Assembly (NCBI GenBank): GCA_036272055.1
Contig: DATAZL010000059.1
Coordinates: forward strand, 248,001-312,000
DNA length: 64,000 nt
DNA from: DASZVB01 sp036272055
GTDB lineage: Bacteria; Myxococcota_A; Polyangia; Polyangiales; Polyangiaceae
Reading direction: 5' to 3'
A model generated the notes under the pieces. It was not told the DNA's origin, made no database searches, and was given only the letters and a program-made list of their open reading frames with translations. Below, piece after piece: positions 46,889 through 55,400 of this stretch (position 1 is the first letter of the stretch; the number at the start of each line of letters is the position of its first letter). The position numbers and the translations under genes were made by a program.

Positions 46889-47101
46889 GTACGCCCGTGA
46901 CGCGCGCCCACCACCGCAACGTGTTCGCTGAGCGCGCTGCCAAGAAACGCACCTGCACATGAAGTTCTACGGTGACTGAGTAGCCCCGTCGAAATTGTCG
47001 GCTCCGGCATGCAAATGACCTGATGCTGCGGGCGCCTCGTCCTTCAGCGTCGCGCCGGCGTCGATTTGGCCACTTGACTGGTCACTTGGCCGAGCGACCG
47101 A

Positions 47102-47689
47102 CTTTGAAGCGAACGAGGATTCCAGCGAGAAAAGTGAATGGGTGCGGGCGCACGAAGCGCTGTCGCTCCTGGCCAGCGAGCGCGCCGCAGCGGACGCGGA
47201 AGAGGGCCGTTGGTTTCTCGCCACGTTGCGTTCGGCGGCGCATGTGCAGCTCGGGTACGGTAGCATTCGGCGAATGCATCGAACGTCTGTTCGGATACAG
47301 ACCACGCTCCACGCAGGAGAACCTGCGCGTGGCCGAAGCGCTCGAAACGCTGCCGGCCATCGCGCAAGCGCTCGCGTGCGACGGTCAGCACATCGGGGTG
47401 ATCACGCCTCCCGTTGCAGGGCGCAAAGCCGGCCGAGGACGAGAGCGCCCACGCGGGCGCAGAGCCCGCCAAGAACGAAAGCGCCCGCGTGGGCGCGGCG
47501 CGAGTTCGCGCAATCGGCAGCGGTCGGGCGCAGCTGCGTTCGGAAGGGGGCGGGCACGATGCTGGCAATCTGATTACTTTGCGCGGCGCGCACCATCGCA
47601 CCGCACATCGCGGTGAGCTCGTCATCTCCGGCAGCGTCGCGGCGGGGATTCGATTCCGTCATCTAGTCGCTGAACCTCACGGGCTCTGA
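47102..47689 (+). pseudogene. HNH endonuclease paralogue, internally deleted (copy A)
   Basis: Sequence homologous to the HNH gene at 48523-49853 can be followed from FEANEDSSEKSEWVRAHEAL at the left, through IERLFGYRPRSTQENLRVAE, to HRGELVISGSVAAGIRFRH at the right. A shift occurs in the GYGS segment. About 130 residues are deleted between AQALA and CDGQHIGVITP, and about 35 more are missing before LRSEGGGHDAGN, removing the first half of the HNH zinc site. It is in opposite orientation to the other copy. The gene is dead as a nuclease. Confidence 0.8.
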
Positions 47690-47763
47690 CGCGACTTGAC
47701 GCCCTTCGTGGCGAGCTCGCTTCGCGACCGCCGCTCACCGCGTCGTCGGCTCCGCCGTTAGCG
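47667..47763 (+). other. attC-like imperfect inverted structure
   Basis: CGCTGAAC at the left pairs with (C)GTTAGCG at the right except for one extra G, and inner GACGCG (47687-47692) pairs with CGCGTC (47739-47744). The length of ~97 nt and an extrahelical base are reminiscent of integron attC sites. The right box does not fit the strict GTTRRRY consensus. It lies between HNH remnant A and the GNAT gene. Confidence 0.3.
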
Positions 47764-47772
47764 TTGCGCCAG

Positions 47773-47796
47773 CAGGTTAGCGCCTATACGTTGGCC
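47773..47796 (+). repeat. Island repeat element, copy B
   Basis: Same 12-nt start CAGGTTAGCGCC as copy A, ending GTTGGCC. It ends 8 nt before the GNAT start codon. Confidence 0.55.
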
Positions 47797-47804
47797 ACTC
47801 TCCG

Positions 47805-48317
47805 ATGATTCAAATCCGTCAGGCCACCATCGGGGATGCGACTGCTCTCTGGAAAGCTGAGGTCGAGACCGCACAAACTCCCGGACGGCTCGTATCGCGG
47901 CCCCAGGAGCTGACGCTAGCCTCGTTCGAATTTCGAATTCGCGAATTGGAAACGGCCGGATGCTACGTTGTCGCAGTCGACGACACCAACGGTCTATGTG
48001 GCCATGCACTGCTGGAGCCGATGTCGCTGGAAGCATTGCGGCATGTGTTCAGGTTGACGGTCGTCGTGCATCCAGGACGTACTGGCTGTGGGATCGGAAC
48101 CGCTCTCCTTACTCACCTTCAGGATTGGGCCTCTTCGAATGCTGACGCCCTCAAGATCGAGCTCATGGCTCGCGCCACGAATCTCGGCGCGATTCGTCTC
48201 TACGAGCGCCTCGGTTTCGCGGAGGAAGGCCGTTTTCGCGATCGCGTTCGGCTCCCCAATGGTGACTTCATCGACGACGTCGCAATGGCTTGGTTTCCTC
48301 CCAGCAACGCTGGCTAA
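47805..48317 (+). CDS. GNAT family N-acetyltransferase
   Basis: A 170-residue protein with ATG at 47805. The acetyl-CoA motif A is clear (VVVHPGRTGCGIGTALL), followed by ELMARATNLGAIRLYERLGF and a final strand ending in AMAWF. The fold resembles the RimI/PhnO-like subgroup; the substrate is not predictable. It is the only intact gene within the island between two broken HNH copies, bracketed by repeat elements B and C. Repeat C overlaps its stop codon. GNAT genes are common cargo of chromosomal integron cassettes. Confidence 0.88.
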   Translation: MIQIRQATIGDATALWKAEVETAQTPGRLVSRPQELTLASFEFRIRELETAGCYVVAVDDTNGLCGHALLEPMSLEALRHVFRLTVVVHPGRTGCGIGTALLTHLQDWASSNADALKIELMARATNLGAIRLYERLGFAEEGRFRDRVRLPNGDFIDDVAMAWFPPSNAG

Positions 48318-48333
48318 CACGCCGGCGAACCTG
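48312..48333 (-). repeat. Island repeat element, copy C (inverted)
   Basis: GGCTAAC on the plus strand with CCGGCG and AACCTG following is the inverse of copy A. It overlaps the GNAT stop codon (TAA at 48315-48317). Confidence 0.5.
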
Positions 48334-48366
48334 ATTTGTGTATTACGAGCTCGATGCTCGAGGGGT

Positions 48367-48510
48367 TCGAAAGTCAGGCACGTCATCGCGATGCTCGAGA
48401 ACGACGGCTGGGTGCAGGTACGCCAGCGCGGTTCGCATTGGCGGTTCAAGCGCAGCGCTCCCCAGATGCGAATGGTTCGACGACTGTTCGCGGGGGACTT
48501 CGATCTTCGT
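48367..48510 (+). pseudogene. HicA-like mRNA-interferase toxin remnant
   Basis: One frame reads SKVRHVIAMLENDGWVQVRQ then RGSHWRFKRS. This matches the HicA fold start (K..VI..LE..GW...RQ.GSH..F), including the conserved GSH with catalytic His. Upstream codons are not in frame with a good start, and downstream sequence does not look like the rest of HicA. No HicB antitoxin is recognised. The stretch is taken to be a truncated toxin gene. Confidence 0.5.
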
Positions 48511-48522
48511 CCCGCGCGTGTA

Positions 48523-49853
48523 TCAAACATGCGCGCACCGCGGGGTCAGTCTGACCAGCGCGTCTCGTACGACCCGTTCGAGGTTCATCTCTGGCACCCC
48601 GATGTTGCAGGATTCGGCCAGCGCTCGACGGACCTCGCCTTCTCGAAAGCCCAAACCGCATAGCGCAGCGAATGCTTTGGCCCGCATCTCCACCGCACGT
48701 GGTTCCGGCGCGGTGCCGTAGTCGCCGCCGTCGGCATGCCGGAATCGAATACCCGCTGCGACGCTGCCGGAGGCGACGAGCTCACCGCGATGTGCCGCGC
48801 GATGGTGCGCGCCGCACAGGGTAGTCAAGTTGTCAGCATCGTGCCCGCCACCCTCCGAACGCAGCGCAACGTGATGAACGTCGAGAAACTGCGCGTTACG
48901 GCAACCAGGGACGACGCACTGCTCGTGATCGCGGCGACGCACGGCTCTGCGCGTCGCGGGTGAGACGGTTTGCTTCGCCCGAGCGCCGTCGATTGCGCGA
49001 ACTCGCGCCGCGCCCACGTGGGCGCTCTCGTCCTTGGCGGGCTGCGCGCCCACGTGGGCGCTCTCGTCCTTGGCAGGCTTTGCGCCTATAATGAGAGGCG
49101 TGATCACGCCGATGTGCTGACCGTCGCACTCGGCCATCGCGACGACCTCTGCGCTGACGGGTATGAGTTCTCCGTTTGCGTGCTGGTAACCCCGGTCACA
49201 CGTAGGGCAGACAGAGAGTGCGATCTGGTAGCTCGCCCGGCCGCCGTCCGCCGGACCACCGAGAACGTGGCGTGCCATCAGCATGAGCGCGGAGTCGTCA
49301 TCGAGCGGAGTGCCGCTCTGCTTGAGCTTGCTCATGGCCTCCCGGAAGAGGGCCAGCGTTTCGGGCGCAACTTCGAAGCGAAGAACGTGGCGTCGCGCAT
49401 CGGGCTTGCCGGCGGAAGAAGGCCCGTCGCCCGGGCTCTTACCGGCCACGAGCGCTTCCAGCTGGTGCACCGTCTTGCCATGAGCGACGTCGAGCCATGC
49501 GGACTCGGCTTCCGCGACCGCCACGCGCGTGAGCTCGCGCGCGGCGGACAGTTCAGCACGCCGCTCGCGAGCGCTTGCGCGATGACCGGCAGCACTTCGA
49601 GCGCTTCAGCCACGCGCAGCTTCTCTTGCGTGGAGCGTGGCTTGTATCCGAACAGACGCTCGATGTATTCGCTGAAGCTACCGTAGCCGAGGTGCACATG
49701 CGCTGCCGAGCGCAACGCGGCGAGAAGCCAGCGGCCTTCTTCCGCGTCCGCCGCGGCGCGCTCGGCGGCCAGGAGCGACAGCGCTTCGTGCGCCCGCACC
49801 CATTCACTTTTCTCGCCGGAATCCTCGTTCGCTTCGATGTTGGTCCCCGCCAT
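48523..49853 (-). pseudogene. HNH endonuclease, single frameshift (copy B)
   Basis: The gene starts at ATG 49853 (MAGTNIEANEDSGEKSEWVR). At about 49560 one base is missing: VLN is followed in the correct alternate frame by SAARELTRVAVAEAESAW. From there the frame is open to 48523. The C-terminal HNH site is complete (CVVPGCRNAQFLDVHHVALR, then NLTTLCGAHHRAAHRGEL). The linker has a repeated 12-residue unit (KPAKDESAHVGA). The family is the large myxobacterial DUF222/HNH-type group. If the indel is an assembly error, the gene is intact. Confidence 0.82.
49011..49082. repeat. Two copies of a 36-bp tandem repeat in the HNH gene
   Basis: Units at 49011-49046 and 49047-49082 begin CGCCCACGTGGGCGCTCTCG and differ by a few bases at the end. 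They encode two copies of AKPAKDESAHVG-like residues. A diverged version is present in copy A. Confidence 0.75.
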
Positions 49854-50159
49854 GAACAAGCAATACCACGCTGATTTTCAGCTTCCGTATCGTCGCGCAG
49901 CGCGCCTTTCGACGAGCAGATCGTCTTCGCCGCCGTCCACCGCGTAGAAGCCTCACCAGGCCTGATGTCGAGTGGCGCAGCACCGGGTTTAGCGAGACAC
50001 CTCGATCATGCGCCCACCGTCTCACGAGATCGCGTCAAGACGAATCGTCGTCCCGCGCACAATCGGTCCATTGACCAGTGCGGTGGCCAAAGCCACGTTG
50101 GCGCGACGCTCTGTCCGTCCAAGTCGTTCTGGTCGCGCCGGTCGGCTCGCGGACGGCAA

Positions 50160-50407
50160 GACGATTCGATCAGCGTCGATCTTGCGGATGGTCGATAGCG
50201 GCGCCTATCGCGTGGTACCCGCGACTGGCGCGCGGTACCGCTCGGGAGCGGTCGAACTGGCGCTTCGTCGGATGCGGTGAAGAGATTCAATGGCCGGAGT
50301 TGGATGCGGACTTCAGCGTCGGTGGTCTCCTGGCTGGACGTTTCTCACGCGAATCGAACGCTTCCCTCGAGCACTGGATCGCAGAGCGCAACGCGAACGA
50401 CCGGTGA
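50160..50407 (+). pseudogene. DUF2442-like antitoxin/partner remnant, frameshifted
   Basis: One frame gives DSISVDLADGR then stops; the homologous sequence continues in another frame as IAAPIAWYPRLARGTARERS, EEIQWPELDADFSVGGLLAG and SLEHWIAER. Together this matches the DUF2442 plan (DGR.I..PLAWYPRL....R.NWR..G.G..I.WP.LDEDISV.GLL.G). DUF2442 genes are often paired with DUF4160. No such partner is found here. The N-terminal ~15 residues are also unclear. The 49854-50159 stretch upstream holds no recognisable gene. Confidence 0.65.
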
Positions 50408-50449
50408 CGGGCTGTTTCGCGTGCCAGGAGTGGAGCGCACTGTCTCGAC

Positions 50450-52480
50450 TCAATCCGCCGTAGTCGCCCCCGTGTTCGTCGAGTTCACGGCGGCGCCGGT
50501 GGCGTTGATGATGTGGTTTATGGCGCTGCCGTCGGCGTTTTTGAACCACTGGGTGACGACGTGCTGGAAGGTGACGCCGGGCGCGGTGGGCGCTTCGATG
50601 GCACTGTCGAGTACGACGGGGTTGTCGAAGTAGGAGTAGATGCCGAGGCCGCGGCCGTCGAAGGTCGTGACGCTGTCGGCGACCTTGAAGGAGGCGTAGC
50701 CGTTCACGCCGTCGTGGGTCCACTTGGCCTGGGAGGGGACGTCGTAGGGGATCTCGGATTGGTAGAAGTAGACCTTGCCGCCGTTGCCGTTCCAGAGCGT
50801 CTGGTACTCCTCGAAGTGCTCGACGAAGAGGCCGTAGGCCGTCACGTTCGCGCCGTTGACGATGAGACCGTTCTTCGCGCTGTTCGTGTCCCAGCCGACG
50901 CCGGTGCCGTGGTCGGCGCGCCATAGCCACGCCTGATCGATGAGCACGTCGTTGCTGTTCACGGTGACGCAGCTCGCTGCGAAGCCCGCGGCGGCGCCAC
51001 CGACGCGACACGACACATCGAACAGAGCAGATGGACTCTTCGCGTGACTCGCGCCGCCCGGAGCGGCTCCAAGACGGAGCAGCGTCGGTGACGACGCGGC
51101 GCCCGCGTCGAAGAGAACCCCTGCGACGGTCACGCTGTCGACGTCGGAGACCTCGATGGCCGCCGTGCCCTTGTCGGGCGTCAGCGTCGCGAGCCCGAGG
51201 CCGAGCACGACGGTACCGGCGCGCGCGACGTCGAGCGCTGCGTCGAGGTGGTAGGTGCCCGGCGTGAGGACGAGATTCGCGCCGGCGGCCAGCGCCGCGT
51301 TGATCGTTGCCGCGGTGTCCTTGTCGGAGTGGGCGACGTAGAACTCGGAGATCGGTAGCGTCGTCGCGGGCCCTGCCGCGCCCTCCCACGTCGTTCCTTG
51401 TGTCTTCGTGGCCAGCGACGGGACGACGACGGAGTAGTTCCCGGAGCCGTCGATCGTCAGATACGGCTTCTCGCGGACCATCGGCGTGGTGTCGACGAAG
51501 GTGTAGGGCTTGCCGGGCCACGCGCCCGTTGGATTTCCGCGGTTACCGACGAACACCATGTTCCACACGCCGCCCGTCCACTGCTGCATCGTCACGTTGC
51601 GGGTGAAAAACTGCTGCTGGCTGCCGGACACCACCGTCCCGTCGATCTTCGAGTCCGCGATGAAGCCGCCGCTCGCCCATTCGTTCGGGCCGCCCTCCGG
51701 GTCGAAGAGGTTCACGCCGCCGCTCGTGACGTGGATACGACGGAGCGCGGTGGCCTGAGAGACGGCCCACACGTCGTTCTCGTTGATCGCCGCTGTCGGC
51801 GTGACGGAGAGGTTCTCGGCGAGACGCCAGAAGTTCACGGTGGCGTTCCCCTGGTTCCACTTGGCCATCGAGCGCACCGCGCCGGTGATGGAGACGTCGT
51901 CGGGCTTCGCGCCGAGACCGACGGCTTCCATGTAGAAGCCGATCTGGACGTCGAGGGCGTACTTGCCGGGCTTGAAGAAGTACGCGTAGCGCGCGGTGCC
52001 GAACTGATTCGTCTCTTGCTTGGCGAAGACGCCGTCGAGCTTCGACTGGATCGTCGCGTTGCCCATCGACGGATCGAAGATGAGCACATTGGGTCCGAAA
52101 TCGACGGGACCCGCCGGCGCGGCGTACCCGCCCCCGCCCGGCGGAGTGACGGTGCCGCCGTCTTCACCCGGCGACGAGGTTGCCGCGCCGCCGGAGCCGT
52201 TCGTCCCGCCGCCGGTGTTGGCGCCGCTGGAGCCGTTCGTCGCACCGCCGGAGCCGTTCGTCGCACCGGCGCTGCTGGCGCCGCCCGAGCCGTTCGTCGT
52301 GGCGCCCGAGCTGGACGTCCCAGCCGATGCGTTGCCGCCGCTCGACACCGTGGCTCCCCCGTTGCGGGCCGTTTCGCCGCCCGACCCTGACGTGCTTCTC
52401 CCGTCGCTGGACGAGCATGCGGCGATCAGTGCCGTGGACGTGAAGAGAGCAGCGCCGAAGCGCAGTGTCGTGGAGGGCAT
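50450..52480 (-). CDS. Secreted lipoprotein with parallel beta-helix domain
   Basis: A 676-residue protein starting at ATG 52480 behind AGGATTGG. A lipoprotein signal ends in LIAACSSS. Next is a ~95-residue low-complexity linker of GSGGA/NGSGG repeats, typical of myxobacterial surface lipoproteins. The mature part is a right-handed beta-helix (DFGPNVLIFDPSMGNATIQS; GVNLFDPEGGPNEWASGGF; YFYQSEIPYDVPSQAKW) resembling proteins related to GH55 or pectate-lyase-like folds, often mis-named adenylyl cyclase. Catalytic residues are not assigned. It is likely an exported glycan-binding or -degrading protein. Confidence 0.75.
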   Translation of the reverse strand: MPSTTLRFGAALFTSTALIAACSSSDGRSTSGSGGETARNGGATVSSGGNASAGTSSSGATTNGSGGASSAGATNGSGGATNGSSGANTGGGTNGSGGAATSSPGEDGGTVTPPGGGGYAAPAGPVDFGPNVLIFDPSMGNATIQSKLDGVFAKQETNQFGTARYAYFFKPGKYALDVQIGFYMEAVGLGAKPDDVSITGAVRSMAKWNQGNATVNFWRLAENLSVTPTAAINENDVWAVSQATALRRIHVTSGGVNLFDPEGGPNEWASGGFIADSKIDGTVVSGSQQQFFTRNVTMQQWTGGVWNMVFVGNRGNPTGAWPGKPYTFVDTTPMVREKPYLTIDGSGNYSVVVPSLATKTQGTTWEGAAGPATTLPISEFYVAHSDKDTAATINAALAAGANLVLTPGTYHLDAALDVARAGTVVLGLGLATLTPDKGTAAIEVSDVDSVTVAGVLFDAGAASSPTLLRLGAAPGGASHAKSPSALFDVSCRVGGAAAGFAASCVTVNSNDVLIDQAWLWRADHGTGVGWDTNSAKNGLIVNGANVTAYGLFVEHFEEYQTLWNGNGGKVYFYQSEIPYDVPSQAKWTHDGVNGYASFKVADSVTTFDGRGLGIYSYFDNPVVLDSAIEAPTAPGVTFQHVVTQWFKNADGSAINHIINATGAAVNSTNTGATTAD

Positions 52481-52787
52481 CAACCCAATCCTACGAACGA
52501 ACGGCACTTTCGCGAAATCGAACGCCGCGAGCGCCGCGGCTAGCTGGTCGAGCGGGCTGGCGCCCATGAGAATGACGAGGATCCGTGACCGGAGAGAAGT
52601 GTCGGTCTTCGCCACACTCTCTCCTGCTCACTGTGCACCGCACTGGACACTGGGTTGTTCGTGCCCCGGGTCGTCTCCATTGGGCATCGTTGCTGGAGCG
52701 CCTGTTTATCGACGGTGCAAAGTGTTAGCGTTGCCGATCTGATCTCGGCCGCGTTCGTGCGCGCGCGAGATCGGGAGGGAGCTCGCA

Positions 52788-54281
52788 TTGCCGGAGTCGA
52801 TGGGCTCGGTGGCAGAAAAGCCGTCAGGGGACGCGTCCAGAAGCGTCCGTGTGCTCATCGTCGATGACGACAGTGTGCTCGTTCGCGCGCTGCAACGTGT
52901 GCTCAGGGCAAACGGCCTGCACGCAGACGCCGTGCTCGACGGCCGGAGCGCGCTGGAACAGCTCGGCAATCAGTCGTACGACGTCATGCTCCTCGACCTC
53001 CAGATGGCCAATATGGACGGCATGGAGGTCTTTCAGCTCGCCCGCGCCCGCCCGTCGGCGCCCGCCACCATCATCCATTCTGCCCACGTGGACGTCCGGA
53101 CGGCAGTGCTCGCCATCCGCGCCGGCGTTCAGGAGATCATGCAGAAGCCGGTCCCCGAGCACATTCTCACGGCCCGGATCCGGGAGCTCGCGGCAGAGCG
53201 GCGCGCCGGGAACGATACGTCGTCGGCTCCTCCGGGCCCGGCGATGCTGTCGGACGCGCTTCTCCGTCTGGTCGGTGAGAGCGCGCCGATGGTCGAGCTT
53301 CGCCAGCACGTCTGCCGCGTCGCGAATTTCCGCGATCTGTCGGTGATGGTGCAGGGGCCCACCGGGACCGGCAAGGAGCTCGTGGCGCTCGCGATCCACG
53401 CCGCGAGCTGCGCCGACGAGCCGTTCGTCAGTGTGAACTGTGCGGCGGTGCCGGAGCATCTCTTCGAGAGCGAGCTCTTCGGACACGAGGCGGGCGCGTT
53501 CACGAACGCCAAGGGCGTCCGCGTCGGACTCTTCGAGGAGGCGGGACGGGGAACGCTCTTCCTCGACGAGATCGGCGAGATGCCGCTCGTCCTCCAGGCG
53601 AAGCTCCTGCGCGTCCTCGAGACGCGGCAGTTCCGTCGCGTCGGCGGCAACCGTAGTCGGCTCCTGTCGGCGCGTGTCGTCAGCGCCACGAACCGTTCAT
53701 CGGCGGCCGAGCTTCGCGCACGCATGCGTCCCGACCTGTATTTTCGGCTCGCCGGCTACACCATCGTGACCCCCGCGCTCACCGAGCATCTCGCTGACGT
53801 GCCGGAGATGGCGCGGCATTTCGTCGAAGATTTCAGCGCGAAGCACAATCTTTCGGGCGCCGGACTGACGCCTCGCGCCCTCGACGCGCTCGTCTCCCAC
53901 GCCTGGCCGGGGAACGTGCGCGAGCTCCGCGCCGTCATCGAGAGCGCGGTGGTGCTCGCCCGGGGAGGCGTCATCGACGAGTGTCAGGTCGAGGCGGCGC
54001 TCATCGCGCGAAGCAGCTTCGACGAGACCGAGCTTCGCCCCCCGGTGTCGGCGGAGCCACGTCGGGCGACGATGCCGCCGCCCGCGTCGTTGCCGATGCC
54101 GCCGCTATCCGCATCGGCGCGCTCCGGCGTTCGTCGCCGTCCGTCGCTGCCCGATCTGCAGCGCGACATGATCCTCTCCACGTTCGAGCAGTCACAGAAG
54201 AACCTGAGCCACGCCGCACGAGAGCTCGGGATCCCCCGCTCGACGCTGAGGGCCCGCCTGAAGAAGTACGGCGTGCGCTGA
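52788..54281 (+). CDS. Sigma-54-dependent response regulator (NtrC type) with GAFTNA loop
   Basis: A 497-residue protein. The best start is TTG 52788, with GGGAGGGA 7-8 nt upstream; ATG 52800 is farther from it. The receiver has phosphoacceptor D70 (LLDLQMANMDG). The AAA+ domain has Walker A G190-PTGTGKE, Walker B FLDEIGEMP, and the sigma-54 contact loop as GAFTNA (residues 236-241) instead of GAFTGA. A Fis-type HTH ends the protein (LSHAARELGIPRSTLRARLK). It is convergent (7 nt) with the regulator operon. Activity with sigma-54 is probable but weakened confidence follows from the loop change. Confidence 0.92.
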   Translation: MPESMGSVAEKPSGDASRSVRVLIVDDDSVLVRALQRVLRANGLHADAVLDGRSALEQLGNQSYDVMLLDLQMANMDGMEVFQLARARPSAPATIIHSAHVDVRTAVLAIRAGVQEIMQKPVPEHILTARIRELAAERRAGNDTSSAPPGPAMLSDALLRLVGESAPMVELRQHVCRVANFRDLSVMVQGPTGTGKELVALAIHAASCADEPFVSVNCAAVPEHLFESELFGHEAGAFTNAKGVRVGLFEEAGRGTLFLDEIGEMPLVLQAKLLRVLETRQFRRVGGNRSRLLSARVVSATNRSSAAELRARMRPDLYFRLAGYTIVTPALTEHLADVPEMARHFVEDFSAKHNLSGAGLTPRALDALVSHAWPGNVRELRAVIESAVVLARGGVIDECQVEAALIARSSFDETELRPPVSAEPRRATMPPPASLPMPPLSASARSGVRRRPSLPDLQRDMILSTFEQSQKNLSHAARELGIPRSTLRARLKKYGVR

Positions 54282-54287
54282 GCCGGC

Positions 54288-55400
54288 TCAGCCGATCGTG
54301 GCCATGAATCGGTCGAGCTGGATCCGCGCCATGGCGAGGCTCGTCTCCTGTCGCGCGAAGACGAGGAGCGCAAATTCGCGGATCATGCCGTCGACGGGTC
54401 GGATCACGTCGCAGTGACCGCTGCGCGAGAGGACGAGCTCCTCGAGCTCGTTGCCCCGGCCACACGACGTGAGCGCCGCGACCTCGTGGCGCAGTACGAC
54501 GGCGGAGAGCGTCGCGAGCTCGGCGAGCGGCACGCCTTCTCGCGACGTCCAGGCTCTGAGCGCGCCGGTCGCGGTGTCGACTACGGCCAGAGCGCGCGTC
54601 CCGTTCGGCAAGCTGGGCGCGCCCGCTCCCGAGGACGTCGGCACGACGCCGAGCGGCCCTCCGAGGAGCGCCGCTTCCTCGCTCGGACGCACTGTGCCGA
54701 GCGATTCGGGAAAGTCCGACACCGGGCTATCCCGCATCGCCTCGTCCTTCATGCGCATCGCCTCCATCACGATGAAGCCGAGCGGCGTGTCGATGACCGT
54801 GTCCTGCACGGCACAGTGACTCACGATGGTGATGCCGGGATCCTCCCAGCCCACGATGGAGATCGCGGCGTCCTCTCCCACGAGCTCCCCGGCGCGCGCG
54901 TCGAGGAGCTGTCCGCGGCGGATGAAGAGCGTCCCCGAGTTCCCGTTACACTCCACCGTGAGCGTGCACGTCTTCCGTTCCATCTCGATGAGCTGGAGAA
55001 ACGACGCGAGGCTCACGTTCTCGACGTGCCCGCGGATCGATTGCGCGAGCGTCTCACGGAGTCGCCCGAGGAGAAGCTTCACGTTGAGCGGCTTGGTGAA
55101 GCACTCGATCGCGCCGAGCGCGTTCAGCCGGTCGAAGGTGCGGTCGCTCGCGTATCCGGTCATCGCGAAGACGGGAATGGAGGGACGGTGAGTGAGGATC
55201 CACGCGAGCAGCTCGAAGCCGTCCATGCGCGGCATCTTGAGATCGGTGATGACGACGTCGAACTCCTGCTCGGCGAGGAGCGTGCTCGCCTCGATGCCGT
55301 CGGAGGACGTCACCACCGTCAGGTCGGGTTGCCGCGAGAGAGTACGTGAGAGCGCCTTGACGAGGGACGTGTTGTCCTCGACGAGCAGGATGCGCGTCAC
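54288..55400 (-). CDS. Receiver-DUF4388-Roadblock fusion regulator
   Basis: A 371-residue protein starting at GTG 55400, which overlaps the preceding stop (GTGA). Residues 1-118 are a receiver with phosphoacceptor D53 (VITDLKMPRMDG) and K103 (CFTKPLN). Residues ~120-215 match the DUF4388/PATAN module (VSLASFLQLIEMERKTCTLT; GTLFIRRGQLLDARAGELVG). Residues ~265-371 look like a Roadblock/LC7 fold (ALAVVDTATGALRAWTSREG; REFALLVFARQETSLAMA). A Roadblock unit fused to a receiver offers a direct route from phosphorylation to a GTPase. It is the last gene of the minus operon. Confidence 0.82.
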   Translation of the reverse strand: MTRILLVEDNTSLVKALSRTLSRQPDLTVVTSSDGIEASTLLAEQEFDVVITDLKMPRMDGFELLAWILTHRPSIPVFAMTGYASDRTFDRLNALGAIECFTKPLNVKLLLGRLRETLAQSIRGHVENVSLASFLQLIEMERKTCTLTVECNGNSGTLFIRRGQLLDARAGELVGEDAAISIVGWEDPGITIVSHCAVQDTVIDTPLGFIVMEAMRMKDEAMRDSPVSDFPESLGTVRPSEEAALLGGPLGVVPTSSGAGAPSLPNGTRALAVVDTATGALRAWTSREGVPLAELATLSAVVLRHEVAALTSCGRGNELEELVLSRSGHCDVIRPVDGMIREFALLVFARQETSLAMARIQLDRFMATIG

